Positions 42,931-54,185 of a stretch of DNA of 64,000 nucleotides are shown piece after piece. The stretch covers positions 3,909,899-3,973,898 of the forward strand of contig NC_087377.1 in the NCBI RefSeq assembly GCF_963675165.1, written 5' to 3'. The stretch's first letter is position 1. Every line of letters begins with the position of its first letter. The position numbers and the translations under genes were made by a program. This stretch comes from Halichondria panicea (Eukaryota; Porifera; Demospongiae; Suberitida; Halichondriidae). The notes under the pieces were generated by a model. That model was not told where the DNA came from. It did no database searches and saw only the letters and a list, made by a program, of their open reading frames with translations.

Positions 42931-43315
42931 TTCTTCTTGCAACCATACAGACTAGACTATTACTATTGTTGAGATTGACTGCCAATAAATATTTTTATAT
43001 TTTATATAGATCTAGTAAATTCACAATAAGGGAATAGTACCAGCAAACTATACAAAGACAGCAACTCAAAAACCAACAACTAAAAAGGTAATGGATGGAC
43101 AACTATTTATAAGAGTCAGGTCCCAGGGGGGTGATCGAGAATAATTCTAGAATGATCCAGAAACAAGGATGCATGATCAATGTGAGAATAAACAACCACA
43201 AAGAAAAACTGTGAATTACACAATAGCGTAAATGTATGGGTATGACACATGATAAATAGTACATCAGGATAAAACAGGATAGAACAGGATAAATCATGAA
43301 CAATCACGCCAGTAC
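42931..43315. mobile_element. Possible solo LTR
   Basis: Absent from the paralogous site near 7935. It begins TGTTGG and ends ...ACACA, the TG..CA form of an LTR; GATAG precedes and TATAG follows (one mismatch in five). It contains AATAAATATTTTTATATT near 42984 and TTTATAAGAGTC near 43108. No internal retroelement genes nearby. Confidence 0.4.
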
Positions 43316-43864
43316 ACATATAGTATGCTGCAACATAATTTTATTTACCTCCAAAATTGTTCATCGTGCATGGGAAGAATGATACCCAAACTATAACCAT
43401 ACCGACGCGTGGTGACAATGTCTCGGACCTTAGCCAAAAACCGTTCAGTGGTCTTTCCTCACTCGAACTGATTACCCACTGTATAACACTGTTTATGATG
43501 GTGTATTGTACCTTATTCATTCACCTATAATTATACACATATCGATCATGCAGCACATTTCCGTTCCTGTCGTATATATGCAACTATATACCGTATAGAG
43601 GGTAATTTTCGTGGGGTAAACAATTCGTTATTTTCGTGGGCAAGCGACCTCCACGAAATTTTAACGTAGACGTGGCCTTACCGGAACGTATCAATGCAGT
43701 GCAGGCAATGAGACTGAACGAAATTTTACTCACGAAAATCACCGTTTTCGAGTTAGGTAATCTATTCTCTAGAAGCACGCCATGTACGTTCATGTATTAT
43801 AATTATAATTCATGTATTATAATTATAAGGTCCTCCCATACATGCGTAATAGTGCAGTTAACTC

Positions 43865-44242
43865 TTAGTCTGGGGGCCAGACCTTTTTCTCAGAGGGGGG
43901 AGGGGGAAGAGAGAAAGAGGTCTAGAGACTCTTGCAGCACTTCGTGTGCTCTTGGAATGTCAATAGGGAGGAGACTGTGATTTTGGAGGTTATAAAGAAG
44001 GAGTAGATGTAGCAATACTCTCATTTCATTGGCTGTATCTAAATTCCATTGGCTGTAATCCAAATTCCACAGAGGCAATACTCGCATTTCATTGGGTTAA
44101 AAATCACATGACATAGGATATGCATTTCATTGGCTCTGGCCACATTCCGCTAGAGCACACGGAAATGCTGCAAGAGTCTCCAGACCTAATCTTAGCTCTC
44201 TTGATTTTTCCCCCGAGCTATTAGGTCTGGCCCCCAGACTAA
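43865..44242. mobile_element. MITE with 8 bp target duplication upstream of DD9
   Basis: Ends TTAGTCTGGGGGCCAGACC and GGTCTGGCCCCCAGACTAA are perfect inverted repeats. GTTAACTC flanks both sides (43857-43864 and 44243-44250) and occurs once at the empty site in the DD1-DD2 spacer near 8527. An 8 bp duplication fits hAT-type insertion; the exact boundary could shift by a base or two. Five ATTGG (inverted CCAAT) words lie inside. Confidence 0.85.
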
Positions 44243-44445
44243 GTTAACTCTATAGAGTTGGTTGATTTGAAATACTCCATAGTTTAGTTGAAACAAAGGA
44301 AATTACTCACTTCCACAGCTGCCATGACAGCTATATTATTTAGGTATGCATGCATTATAATGATTATTAATTATACAGTTGTTGCATTTGAATTGACTGC
44401 AGGGGCAAACTCAAGTTATTTTATAACTGTTGTGTTGAGCCTGAC

Positions 44446-44521
44446 AGCTCATGAGCCCCCACCCACACTTCCTTGTTGATGTCAAGTCAGCACTATACCA
44501 CAGTTGTAAACACTGATGAGG
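44446..44521 (+). promoter_or_regulatory. Conserved upstream module of DD9
   Basis: CACCCACACTTCCTTGTTGA, GTCAAGTCAGCACTA and AGTTGTAAACACTGATGAGG, matching DD2 and DD3 almost word for word, about 125 bases before the start codon. Confidence 0.5.
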
Positions 44522-44592
44522 TAATAATTAGCACTGGCTGTTTATATTATTATATACCATTTGTGATACCATACTATATATAAGTAGACACA

Positions 44593-47500
44593 ATGGCTAG
44601 CCCCGGAGTAACAAGAGCTGACAGCAATGATTGTACAGGTTAGTACATTATTTAATTGGCTTCTATATACGTGATGTACATAATTAGTATCCACAGAGGG
44701 GACACATATGAAGTCTCGGCCCCTTCTGAAGGACCTGATGAAGGATCTTGACACCCTTATCGCCTGGCAACTGCTCATGATTAAGTTGGGAGTGGAAAAG
44801 TTTGAAAACGATAAAATAGAAATTAACTTCCAGGGGGATATTGATAGACAAAAACAAGAGGCCTTTGACAAGTGGTTGAGGAAGAAGCCTGGTGCTTGCT
44901 GGAAGGATGTTATTGATGCTCTGTATGAAATGAAGGAGATCACTCTGGCTAGTAGTCTTGCTAGGAAATACGCCTGGGAAGATCCAAGGGTGCGTATTCA
45001 AATATGCTACCGCTTCATTGCTCATTAAGCTATACTTTTGTTACATGCAGGTATACGTAAGCAGCAACTTCCTAAGTACCTCTAAACCTGCTCACGTCAC
45101 TGCCAGAAAAATTGGTGATATACCGTGTCGTAGATTTCTTCCTAAACTTGATCTTGGACTAGATTACTACACTTTAGAAGATGCTTTAGTACGACCAATT
45201 AATATAAGGTATTACTCACTCCATGCATGTTGACTGAATATGATGTATACCGACACACACACGCAGATCAGCAACAGTCAGGACAACTTATTTTTCAGGT
45301 CTTTTACTCCGTCCAGAATTTCGTTCTGACTGTTACAATCTGGCCGATTTCTTTAGGAGCATTGAAAGAAATAACAGTAAGAGCGACTTCAAAGTTGGGC
45401 TGGAGGCAAGGTAACATAAGTGCCATGGTGATGATAATCTACGTAAGATGAAACATTTTACAGGTTTGGACATTTGTACTTGAAACTGAATCCAGAAAAT
45501 GTACTTCCTGCTAACTCAACTAGCCAGGAGTGGATAAGATCCAAGTCACTTCGAAAAGCAGCATTCAACACCCAGTAAGAAGATGCTATTGGTAGTGTAT
45601 TTCTCACCTTACATGTACTCAGAGTGGAAGAAGCCGATGTTGGGCAACTGTTTGTTGGGAGGGAGCAGCTCGGGAAAGAGGTCACTGAAATATCTGTGAA
45701 ATTCAAAGTAGAGGGTCAACATGAAGGGAGATACTCGGCAGTCATTGCTACGTATGAAGATGGTGATGTCTTTTACCTGGATGCTGTGTACAGAGAACCA
45801 GCCATTGAGAATAGAGCAAGATTAAGCATTGCTCTACCAGGATAGTAAGTTTAATTTAATGTCGCAGTCCTCTTAATTTCCCTTTTAATATATCTAGCAA
45901 GTACGACTTGAGGATATCTGATTGTACCGAATGCATCTTGCTAGCTGAACATGAGAACAGTATACCTTATCAGATGGCCGAAACTATTACTAATTCTATG
46001 TGCAGACTGTGAGTGGCCTTCTAACATGTTGATAATCAATTAAACCATTGTGAACATTTATACAGTCCCGCTAGAAAGCTTCGTATTATTCTCCACGGAT
46101 CATCTCGAAACAAGGAGAGCGTTTGGAAAGTCAACTACATTCGACAGTGTATTCAAAAGCAGTACAAATGGAAACCAGAGAGAAAGTACGTATAAAGTAA
46201 ACAATTTGTCTATACATTGATAAGTTTGTCTATATATCCACCTCATAACAGGTGGATTTTGGCCCAGTACGATGTTGATGTCTTTGACTATAAAACAAAT
46301 CGCACTGTCGAAGTGCACCCACTGAATGAAGGAGTGGACATTACCGAGGTGGACTACTCAAGAAAAGAAATCGAGGTTTGTTGTGAATGTCTGTTTTTGT
46401 ACGTCCAATAAATAAATGTGTATGTGCGATGCATGTGCTTGAATATATAGCAATTGATAGTGTATATACCTAATGGTGCAGGTGAATTAATAAGCTACAA
46501 CATATCTTTTATGCCTCGGTGCGCATGCGCAAGCGAGGTATATATGGTAGTGTGCTTATGTGTCTGTGTGTCTGTGTGTCTGTGTGTCTACACAGGTGTT
46601 ACTGTGCGTCTGTGTGTCTACACAGGTGTTACTGTGCGTCTGTGTGTCTGTGTCTGTCTGTGTGTGTAGACTATTTCAGCTGCTCAAGGATCAATGAAGT
46701 GCAAGTAACAGTTTCTATAGGCTTCTAGTCATGTTTTCTTGGCTTGCTATTTGTGCATGGATTTGCAAAATAAAGCTTCGTTCTCGAGTTATGCCTACTT
46801 GGAATGCCATTTCAGCCTTTTCAGAAGAGTCCGTAGCAAAACTTGTTCACTGAGTGTTGCTACTCTATTTAGTAGTTAGCTCTGCACTAGAACGCTAGCT
46901 ATTGGTAGCTGCAAGAGTGAGAAGAGAGCTGCAAGGCTCTGCTGACTTGCAGCCATTAATTTTAGATTTGAACTTTTGGCATCAATCGTTTTTAAACAAT
47001 CATGGTCAATCATTACCCACTATATTCATCATGATAATTATAATCATGTGTATATATAAAAGCTGTCTATTAGCTTTGGCACCTCCACCGAGGCATCAGC
47101 ACCCGCCGTGCTTTCATTCTATAATTATAGTAACATGCATGCATGTGGTGATAATAGAACAGCCAAAAATTGTTATGTGCATGCATAGTCAATCGGAGAG
47201 TGATTTAGAAAAAACCAACGATTTTAGGCTAAGGTCTGAGACTTCGTCATGCACACGTGTCGTCTATATAGATATATAGTTTGGCTATATGAATTAAAGT
47301 TTGTATATAATATTAGGGTTGCACGAAAGATCAGTTGTATGGCTATATAGTCGTATATAATTAGCTGTCTGACCATGCATGCACATGCAAGGTGAGACCC
47401 ATTGTATAATTATGGCAGTTATATATACCGTAGGTACACTGCATGGTCAGACTATAAATTATAGGTAGATAAAAACACACATGCATTCATGCAAAAGAGA

Positions 47501-48861
47501 GGATCTTCTATATAATAGTTAGACACTGTTTAGGAAGTTTCTACATGATTTAGAAGCCCAAAGGGCAGGTTGTAGTATCCTGAACGCAGTGAGGGTTCTA
47601 CTAGCCCCGAGGACTTCTAAATCATGTGGAAACTTAGTGTCTAAGCATTTTAGATCATAGCAATCAGATTTGAATGTTCTTATCTAATCTTTGCTACATG
47701 ATTTTCTAAGTGAAGTACTGCCCTTTGCAGCTCACTTGGAAGTTTGGAGCAAATAGTCAATTGCAAAAAACCACTTGAGATATGTGTAACAGTTTACACA
47801 AGTAAACCACAATACTATAGAACAAGGGACAAAGTTAAAATTTTGGATTCAGATCTTTATGTGGATATATAGATCTCTAGCTATACCTAGAACAGTATTC
47901 AGCATAAACTACTGGTTGGGTAACCATGAAAAACTAATCCTTATCAAGAGGAGTTAAGTGGCGTACTATGTCATTGTGGCAGAGAATTGGAGACTGGTTC
48001 AGCAGCAGGCTGTTTCTCAGTCAACAATTTTAAAAATAGCTAGACAAACATGCAGGCAGTTTATTTCGTAATCAAGCTACTCCTACAGCCCAAACTGAGT
48101 ACTTGTAGATAGAGATTTGGCCAAGTTGTGGTTTAGCTGTAAACTGTTACATTTACCTCAAGTGGTTTTTTGCATTTAACAGTACTGTAATACTGTTTGC
48201 CAAAACTTCACGTGAGCTTATGTGAGCTACAACAAATAGCATGAAAAACTACAACAACAAAACATAAAGATCTGGTCTATTCCAAAATTTAAACTTTGTC
48301 CCTTGTTCTATAGTATTGTGGTTTACTTGTGTAAACTGTTACACTTATCTCAAGTGGTTTTTTGCAATTTACATTTGCCCTAAACTTCCAAGTGAGCTGC
48401 AAAGGGCAGTACATGATTTTCTAAGTAAGTACATGCATGTGATTTTCTAAATAAGTACATGATATTCTAAGTTGGATAGAACACTTCCTTTAGCCAATCA
48501 AATTGCAGTATTTATGGCAAACATGCATGTCTGATCTAAAAATCTAATAATTTGATTATCATGCACAGTATATAATTATATAATAGTAACATTATTCCTT
48601 ACTGCGTGACCATAATGGCATTACTGTTATACAATATCCGTGCAGCTTTGGGGTCAAAAGATATACCCAAGAAATGTTGACGACACCCACCCCTCACGAG
48701 ACAAGTACTACTACATGGAAGGGATTGAGGGAGTGCGACTGCCTGGGGAGGAACTTAGGGAGCCGTACAATTGGACCACTGAGGAACTGTTGAGAAATTT
48801 CGATGAGTTTCTGGGAGATGCATTCAAGATTGCTCACATCCTCGATGGATCTCCTTACTAA
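44593..48861 (+). CDS. DD9: Death-domain protein, intact (514 aa)
   Basis: Exons: 44593-44638, 44697-44989, 45051-45208, 45267-45410, 45464-45574, 45623-45844, 45898-46008, 46066-46185, 46252-46375, 48646-48861; 515 codons without a stop. The leader M-A-S-P-G-V-T-R-A-D-S-N-D and the Death domain (L-I-A-W-Q-L-L-M-I-K-L-G, K-P-G-A-C-W-K-D) are nearly those of DD2, with a phase-1 intron 1 as in most copies. Exon 4 differs locally (R-P-E-F-R-S-D-C-Y-N). Exon 10 reads G-E-E-L where most have G-G-E-L, and N-F-D-E-F-L for D-F-E-E-F-L. Intron 9 is 2.3 kb and carries at least four repeats. Best candidate, with DD2 and DD5, for an active copy. Confidence 0.85.
46513..47105 (+). repeat. Dispersed repeat, copy 2, in DD9 intron 9
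   Basis: Reverse complement of 430-957. Near its left end (46557-46668) a GTGTGTCTACACAGGTGTTA unit of about 33 bp is repeated with TGTGTCTG runs, where the other copy has a CA run. Confidence 0.65.
47519..47655. repeat. Fold-back element, second copy (see 1464-1572)
   Basis: GACACTGTTTAGGAAGTTTC with CATGATTTAGAAG and complements CTTCTAAATCATG and GAAACTTAGTGTC form a hairpin of about 130 bases. Confidence 0.65.
47711..48420. mobile_element. Large fold-back with arms of about 150 bp
   Basis: The left arm (47711-47860: TACTGCCCTTTGCAGCTCAC ... GAACAAGGGACAAAGTT) pairs with the right arm (48268-48420: AACTTTGTCCCTTGTTC ... GTGAGCTGCAAAGGGCAGTA). About 400 bases lie between. It is inside intron 9 of DD9. 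Confidence 0.75.
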
Positions 48862-49800
48862 GCTAAAAGTATATATCATCGTAGTTTTTACCATCATTTA
48901 AGCTGTGGTATTATGCAACTAGTCAAAGATTTACTTCACTGCCACTGCATGCATGCATGCATGTACTTTGTTCAGTATTATTATATGTTCTGTGCACATT
49001 ATCGTTTTAATTGTCTATTTTTGGTGCATGCTATATAATTATATATGGAGGGATTGGGTGACTGGTTTGTTGGGATGAATGTAGTTAATGTGTCAACGGG
49101 TATTAAAATTGTAATTGCTGAGCTATGCCTCGATGCAATGACTACAGTATAGTATACTCTCGTTAATCCAGTCACCCTTGGGACCATGCAGCTTGGCCGG
49201 ATCGAGGTGGCTGTAGCTCAGGAAATAGCCGCGGCTTAAAAACGACCTTATCTCGAATCGAATTACTACTTTTGCGGTTCTTGTCTCGAGGATAATGTAG
49301 GATAATGCTGTTCTCTAATCCATTGCTAAACCACACCCTAAACGTCATATCCGGCCGTAATATACGTATAAAATTACATTGAAAACCTTGGAATAGCGAG
49401 TGGCCGTACTTCAGGGTGAGTTTTGTACAGTAAACATATAGCTAGCATTCCGTGCCAAGCCAAATGGCCGGTATATCGAGGTGACCGTACTTCGGTGAGC
49501 CGGAATAGCGAAAGTCTACTGTATATGTAAATTATAGCTCGAAGAGTAAACGGAGAAAGAGCTAAGCGGGGACCACAAAAGGATGGTCGCCCTGACATAA
49601 GCTGAAAAAGAATTAATGCAGTCACATAATTAGAAAAGGAGGAGCGACTAATTTCAGCCAAAACCCGCTCTGCAAATATTATTTTGTACGAGAGACAGTC
49701 TCGGGCCATACTCTGAGTTTCGAGGGCGGCCTGGAATAAAGACCACCTTCCCACTCTGTTTGTTTTTGTGGTTAGTTCCACAGCTACAGAAGAGTGAAGT
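48862..49800. other. Spacer DD9-DD10, duplicate of 20285-20899
   Basis: No gene seen. It differs from the older copy mainly by the pogo-like insertion at 49143-49530. The hairpin before the DD5 start is present here with mismatched stem bases (GGCGGCCT / AGACCACC). Confidence 0.65.
49143..49530. mobile_element. pogo/Tigger-like MITE
   Basis: TACTCTCGTTAATCC near the left end and GGAATAGCGAAAGTCTACTG at the right are inverted and resemble the CAGTAGACTCTCGNTAATCC ends of pogo-like elements. The paralogous site near 20548 (GCAATGACTATAGCTCGAAG) is empty. Confidence 0.65.
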
Positions 49801-52049
49801 ATGACAAACCTTCAGGGAGCTGTCATCAATGATCATGAAGGTTGGTTAATAGCAATTGTTATTTATATACTTGTACTGTATTCACAGGGAAGTCAGATAT
49901 GAAGTCGAGGCCTACACTGCACTGAAGGATCTGTTGAAGGAACTTGACTCCATTGTCACCTGGCAACTGCTCATGATCAATTTGGGAGGGAAAAAGTCTG
50001 AAAACGATAAAATAGAAATTAATTTCCGGTGCGATATTAATCAACAAAAACAGGAGGCCTTTGACAAGTGGTTGAGGAGGAAACCTGATGCTTGCTGGAA
50101 GGATGTTATTGATGCTTTGTACGAAATGAAAGAGGTCACTCTGGCTAGTCGTCTTTCTAGGAAGTATGACTGGAAAGATCCAAGGGTACGTATAAAGCTA
50201 TATCCTTGGTATATTATACACTTCTACATACTGCAGGTATATGTAAGCTGCAACTTCCTAAGTGCCTCTTATAATGCTCGCATCACTGCCAGGAAAATTG
50301 GTGATATACCCTATCGAAGATTTCTTCCTCCACTTGATCATGGACTAGAATACTACACAGTTGAAGACGAATCAGTACAACCAATGAATGAAAGGTAAAG
50401 CACCATAATAACAAAGTATAATCTTAACCTGCACACACATGCACACAGATTAGCAGCAGAAAGGACATCTCGATTCTCACGTATCTTACTGAATTATCCA
50501 CGCCCTTACAGTCTGTTCGATTTATTTAGCCGTATTGAAGAATGTAACAGTAAAGGAGACTTCAAAGTTGGACTTGAAACAAGGTACCGTGTAATTTAAA
50601 TACCGTATTATTATAGCGGGAATTGTTCACTAATTGGCTCAAAACCCCTCAGAAGAAACGTTTGTTCTTTTTTAATTTTTGCGCTAATTCCTGCTCTGCC
50701 CTCGAAAAGCTCAAAAATTTCTTGCTATACGGTATAACAATTTTTAGCTGTAAACATTATTAATATTATGAGATGATATGCTCATGTATATGACACTGCA
50801 ATAGGACTTGATGATAAGATCCAAGTTTTAAAATTACAGTACAATCCAATCAGTTCAAGGTAAAATGATACTCTTTAACAGGTTTGGACGTTTGTACTAG
50901 AAACTAAAGCCAGAGATGATACTTCCTGCTAACTCAACTAGTGAGGACTGGATAAGTTCTAAATTGCTCCGAAAATCAGCTTTTAGCACCGAGTAATATG
51001 CAAAATTATACATCGTTTCGACTGTTTGTTATTCTTATATACTTTAACCAGAGTAGAAGAAGCCGATGTTGGGCAACTGTTCATTGGGAGAGAGCAGCTC
51101 GGGAAAGAGGTCACTAAAATATCTTTGACGTTCAAAGTGGAGGGTCAAGGTGAAGGGAGATACTCGGCAGTCATCGCTACGTATGAAAATGGTGACATGT
51201 TCTATCTGGACGCTGTGTACAGAAAACCAGCCACTGAGAAGAGAGCAAGATTAAATGTTGCTCTACCAGGACGGTAAGTAATCACATATCACAGTATAAT
51301 TAAAGCAGTGAGTCTAATTTTACTTAACAAGGACGTACGGTTTATTATTGGACCATGCACTATTGATGTGAAAGAATTGATTTGCTAACAATTATAGATT
51401 GTTGAATATTGATCATGGCACTCTAGTGCCTAGTCCATGAGTCCTGATTGTCTGTGCTCTAACTCTCTCCTGTTGTTGCCTCCTTTGCTCAGCTCTCAGT
51501 TTACGAGCCGCCTCTCGAGAGCTCTTGACAAGATCACAGCACTGTCTCCATACATAATTATAAGTGTCACTTAATCTAACCAGCACTTACATTATAAGCA
51601 CTGAATTGCTATCCCTCGCGGCTGTTGACATAAAACCAGTGAGCGTTGAAGCCGGCTAAGATACATGTAGCTATATATACTCCACTTGGGGTCTGTATCG
51701 TAGCAACTAGGTGGGGTTTAACTACCATAAACCCCAGCCCTGGAGCCTTGCCTTGAGGGAGCACTGATTTTATACTAGATCTACACAGCCAAAAAGAAGC
51801 TAGACACTTGTTGACAAGGGCAGGACAGAAGGGTGGGACTCACTAAACATCAGGAAGGCTGGAGGATGGGTGGGGCTCACTGCTTGGACATTGACAAGTT
51901 GTGCGTTGAGCTAGAAGCTTAGCGCTGGCTTCAAGCTTATACGCACATGTCAAGCTTTTTGTTCGTTTTCAATAGTTTTTGAGACTGTTTGCTAGTTGTA
52001 TCCAAGGTGAGGTAGCTTAGGTAGCAAGTACTTTTCATTCAAGTGGGTA

Positions 52050-52190
52050 TATAACACTTATTGTTCACTATATATTATACATTCGAATTTATGGCAAACG
52101 TAAACCATCCTTGGCCTTGGGGCTTCGCCCTCGTCCTCGGAGGTTTACTGCCATAAATTCTGATGTAGTGGACAATAAGTATAACGTAAA
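52050..52190. repeat. Fold-back in DD10 intron 6, absent from DD5
   Basis: AACACTTATTGTTCACTA, ATTTATGGCAAACGTAAACC pair with GGTTTACTGCCATAAAT and AGTGGACAATAAGT around a GGGCTTCGCCCT loop. Confidence 0.6.
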
Positions 52191-52398
52191 CTATAGAAGC
52201 ATGCTGAAACTTTTGAGAACTGAGTCTTAGTGGTGCATGAGACATGTACTGTGCATGGACTAGAAATCACAGCAAAGTCAGCAAAGAAGCCCGGAGTCGA
52301 AGATTTATTTTTATGGCTCGTAATAGTTATGTTCTGGGAGCAACAAACTACGATTTTAGCATTCTATATAGACCTATGGGGCCCTTCCATTGTTGCCG

Positions 52399-52567
52399 CG
52401 ACCTTTATTCGAGGTACTCATTTGCTATTCGAGGTATTCATTATTTTGCAGCTGCAAATGAATACCTCGAATAAAGACCGCGGCAACAAGTTCAAGCTTC
52501 TTAGCTTTTGCTCGCTAAAAAGCTTTATTATCAAAATCTGTTACTACGAAAAACTATCATGATTACC
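52399..52567. mobile_element. Hairpin insertion in DD10 intron 6, empty in DD5
   Basis: CCGCGACCTTTATTCGAGGT and AATACCTCGAATAAAGACCGCGG form an inverted repeat, followed by about 75 bases more. DD5 has an uninterrupted GTTGCCGCTATAATTATATG at this place. Confidence 0.65.
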
Positions 52568-54185
52568 GCTATTATATGGTATCCAGGTCCGATATATCAG
52601 AAACATGCAAGACAAACATAAAACCCAACGACTACAGTAGACCTAGCTGAGGCTCCATCCGAACACGTGATATTTCCGGTTTAACTAAGCAATTATAAAT
52701 TTAACAATTAAAGACACTTTGCACGTACGTATACATGAACGTATACATTAATGTTAAAAGCTATTACTGTGGCCAGAAGGTAAAAGCTGCGCTAGCTAGA
52801 ATTACTGTCCTTGTAATGCATGCATGCCCAATTTCGACACTGTGAAACACGTGTTGTAGCTTCCACATTATTTCGCTCCCACACGCCACACTACTTTTTA
52901 TCTTAGGAAATATGCCTTGAGGATATCTGACTGTACTGAGTGCATCTTGCTGGCGGAGCACCAAAACAGTATACCCATATCAGATGGCCCGAACCATCAC
53001 TGATGCTTTATGCAGACTGTGAGTTTTCTATATGCATGTTGATCACCTGATAACCCTTAAACATTTCCAGTCCTAATAGAAAACTTAATGTCATTCTTTG
53101 GGGCTCATCACCAAACAATGAGAGCTCTTGGAAAGTTGAGATCATTCGACAACGTGTGCAGAGGCAGTACAAATGGAAACCAGAGAAAAAGTATGTCCAG
53201 AGTTTGTTACAAATGTGTACATTTGTCACATAATAATTATATTGTACTTTCTATGCGTCAATGTATATTACAAATTATGCAGGTGGATTTTAGCCCGGTA
53301 TGATGTTGATGTCTTGGACTATTATGACACAAAGCAAGCTGTTGTTGATAGTGCGCCACTGAATGAAGGAGTGGATATATTGGAGTTTGACTACTCAAGA
53401 AAAGAAGTCGAGGTACGTATGTTGTGCCTTTAGTTACTAAACCAGCAAAATAATGTTACAGTAATGCTCTATTGTAAGCATGTGCATTATTGTTTATATA
53501 TAGCCTTCATGCACACAACAAGTTCTTAGCTTTAACAATGAAAAACTTCGATGTTAAAGCTTCGTTGTCGTATAAGCTTGAACTTGCACGTTGGCCTCTA
53601 GCTTCTACGTGCGCCCTTTTCTCAAGGCACATATTTGCAGCTGAAGTGATCCTGTACCAGGAACGAAAAAATGTCATTGCTCATGTTAATTTACTTGCTG
53701 CTACTTATCCAGCTTATATACATGCTTGCTTCTACTATAGCTGAGGGTTAGCACTTTAGCTGCTCTAGAATATTTTATAGCACTTGCATGTATAACAGAT
53801 AACTGTACAATTGGTTATTGATCGTATGAATGTATAATTATATGCCTTTAAATTGTATAGGCATGACAGTAACGTTATTAATGAATATATAGCCAGGAGC
53901 ACATGCTTCTGCTATACATGCAATATTACGATAACTCTAGCTTTAACTTTCCCTGCAGCTTTGGGCTCAGAAGATATTCCCAAAAAACATTAGCAGCACC
54001 CACCCCTCATGCACGAGACAAGTACTACTACATGAAAGGAATTGAGGGAGTGCGACTGCCTGGGGGGAACTCAGGGAGCCGTACAATTGGACCACTGAGG
54101 AACTGTTGAGAGATTTCAAAGAGTTTCTGGGAGATGCATTCAAGATTGCTCACATCCTCGATGGGTCACCATGCATACTGAACTA

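Larger units (their letters stand above)
41417..44592. other. Spacer DD8-DD9, no gene seen
   Basis: After the inverted-repeat element, 42325-44700 repeats the DD1-DD2 spacer and the start of DD2. Relative to that empty version it has gained a 390 bp LTR-like piece (42931-43315) and a 378 bp inverted-repeat element (43865-44242) and lost the right end of a MITE near 43755. Confidence 0.7.
49801..54185 (+). pseudogene. DD10: decayed duplicate of DD5
   Basis: Exons: 49801-49840, 49888-50185, 50237-50394, 50449-50583, 50882-50992, 51052-51273, 52907-53018, 53071-53190, 53283-53412, 53959-54185. Lesions against DD5: a five-base CACTG duplication in exon 2 near 49921 gives an early stop; exon 5 has TAC TAG for TAC TGG (stop at 50898-50900); exon 7 has one extra A near 52976; exon 10 has a TGCA insertion near 54010, a G lost from the G run near 54068, and a changed end (CACCATGCATACTGA), so the terminal S-P-Y and stop are gone. 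Intron 6 is 1.6 kb against 0.84 kb in DD5, with added inverted repeats. Flanks and introns otherwise align with DD5. Confidence 0.85.
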
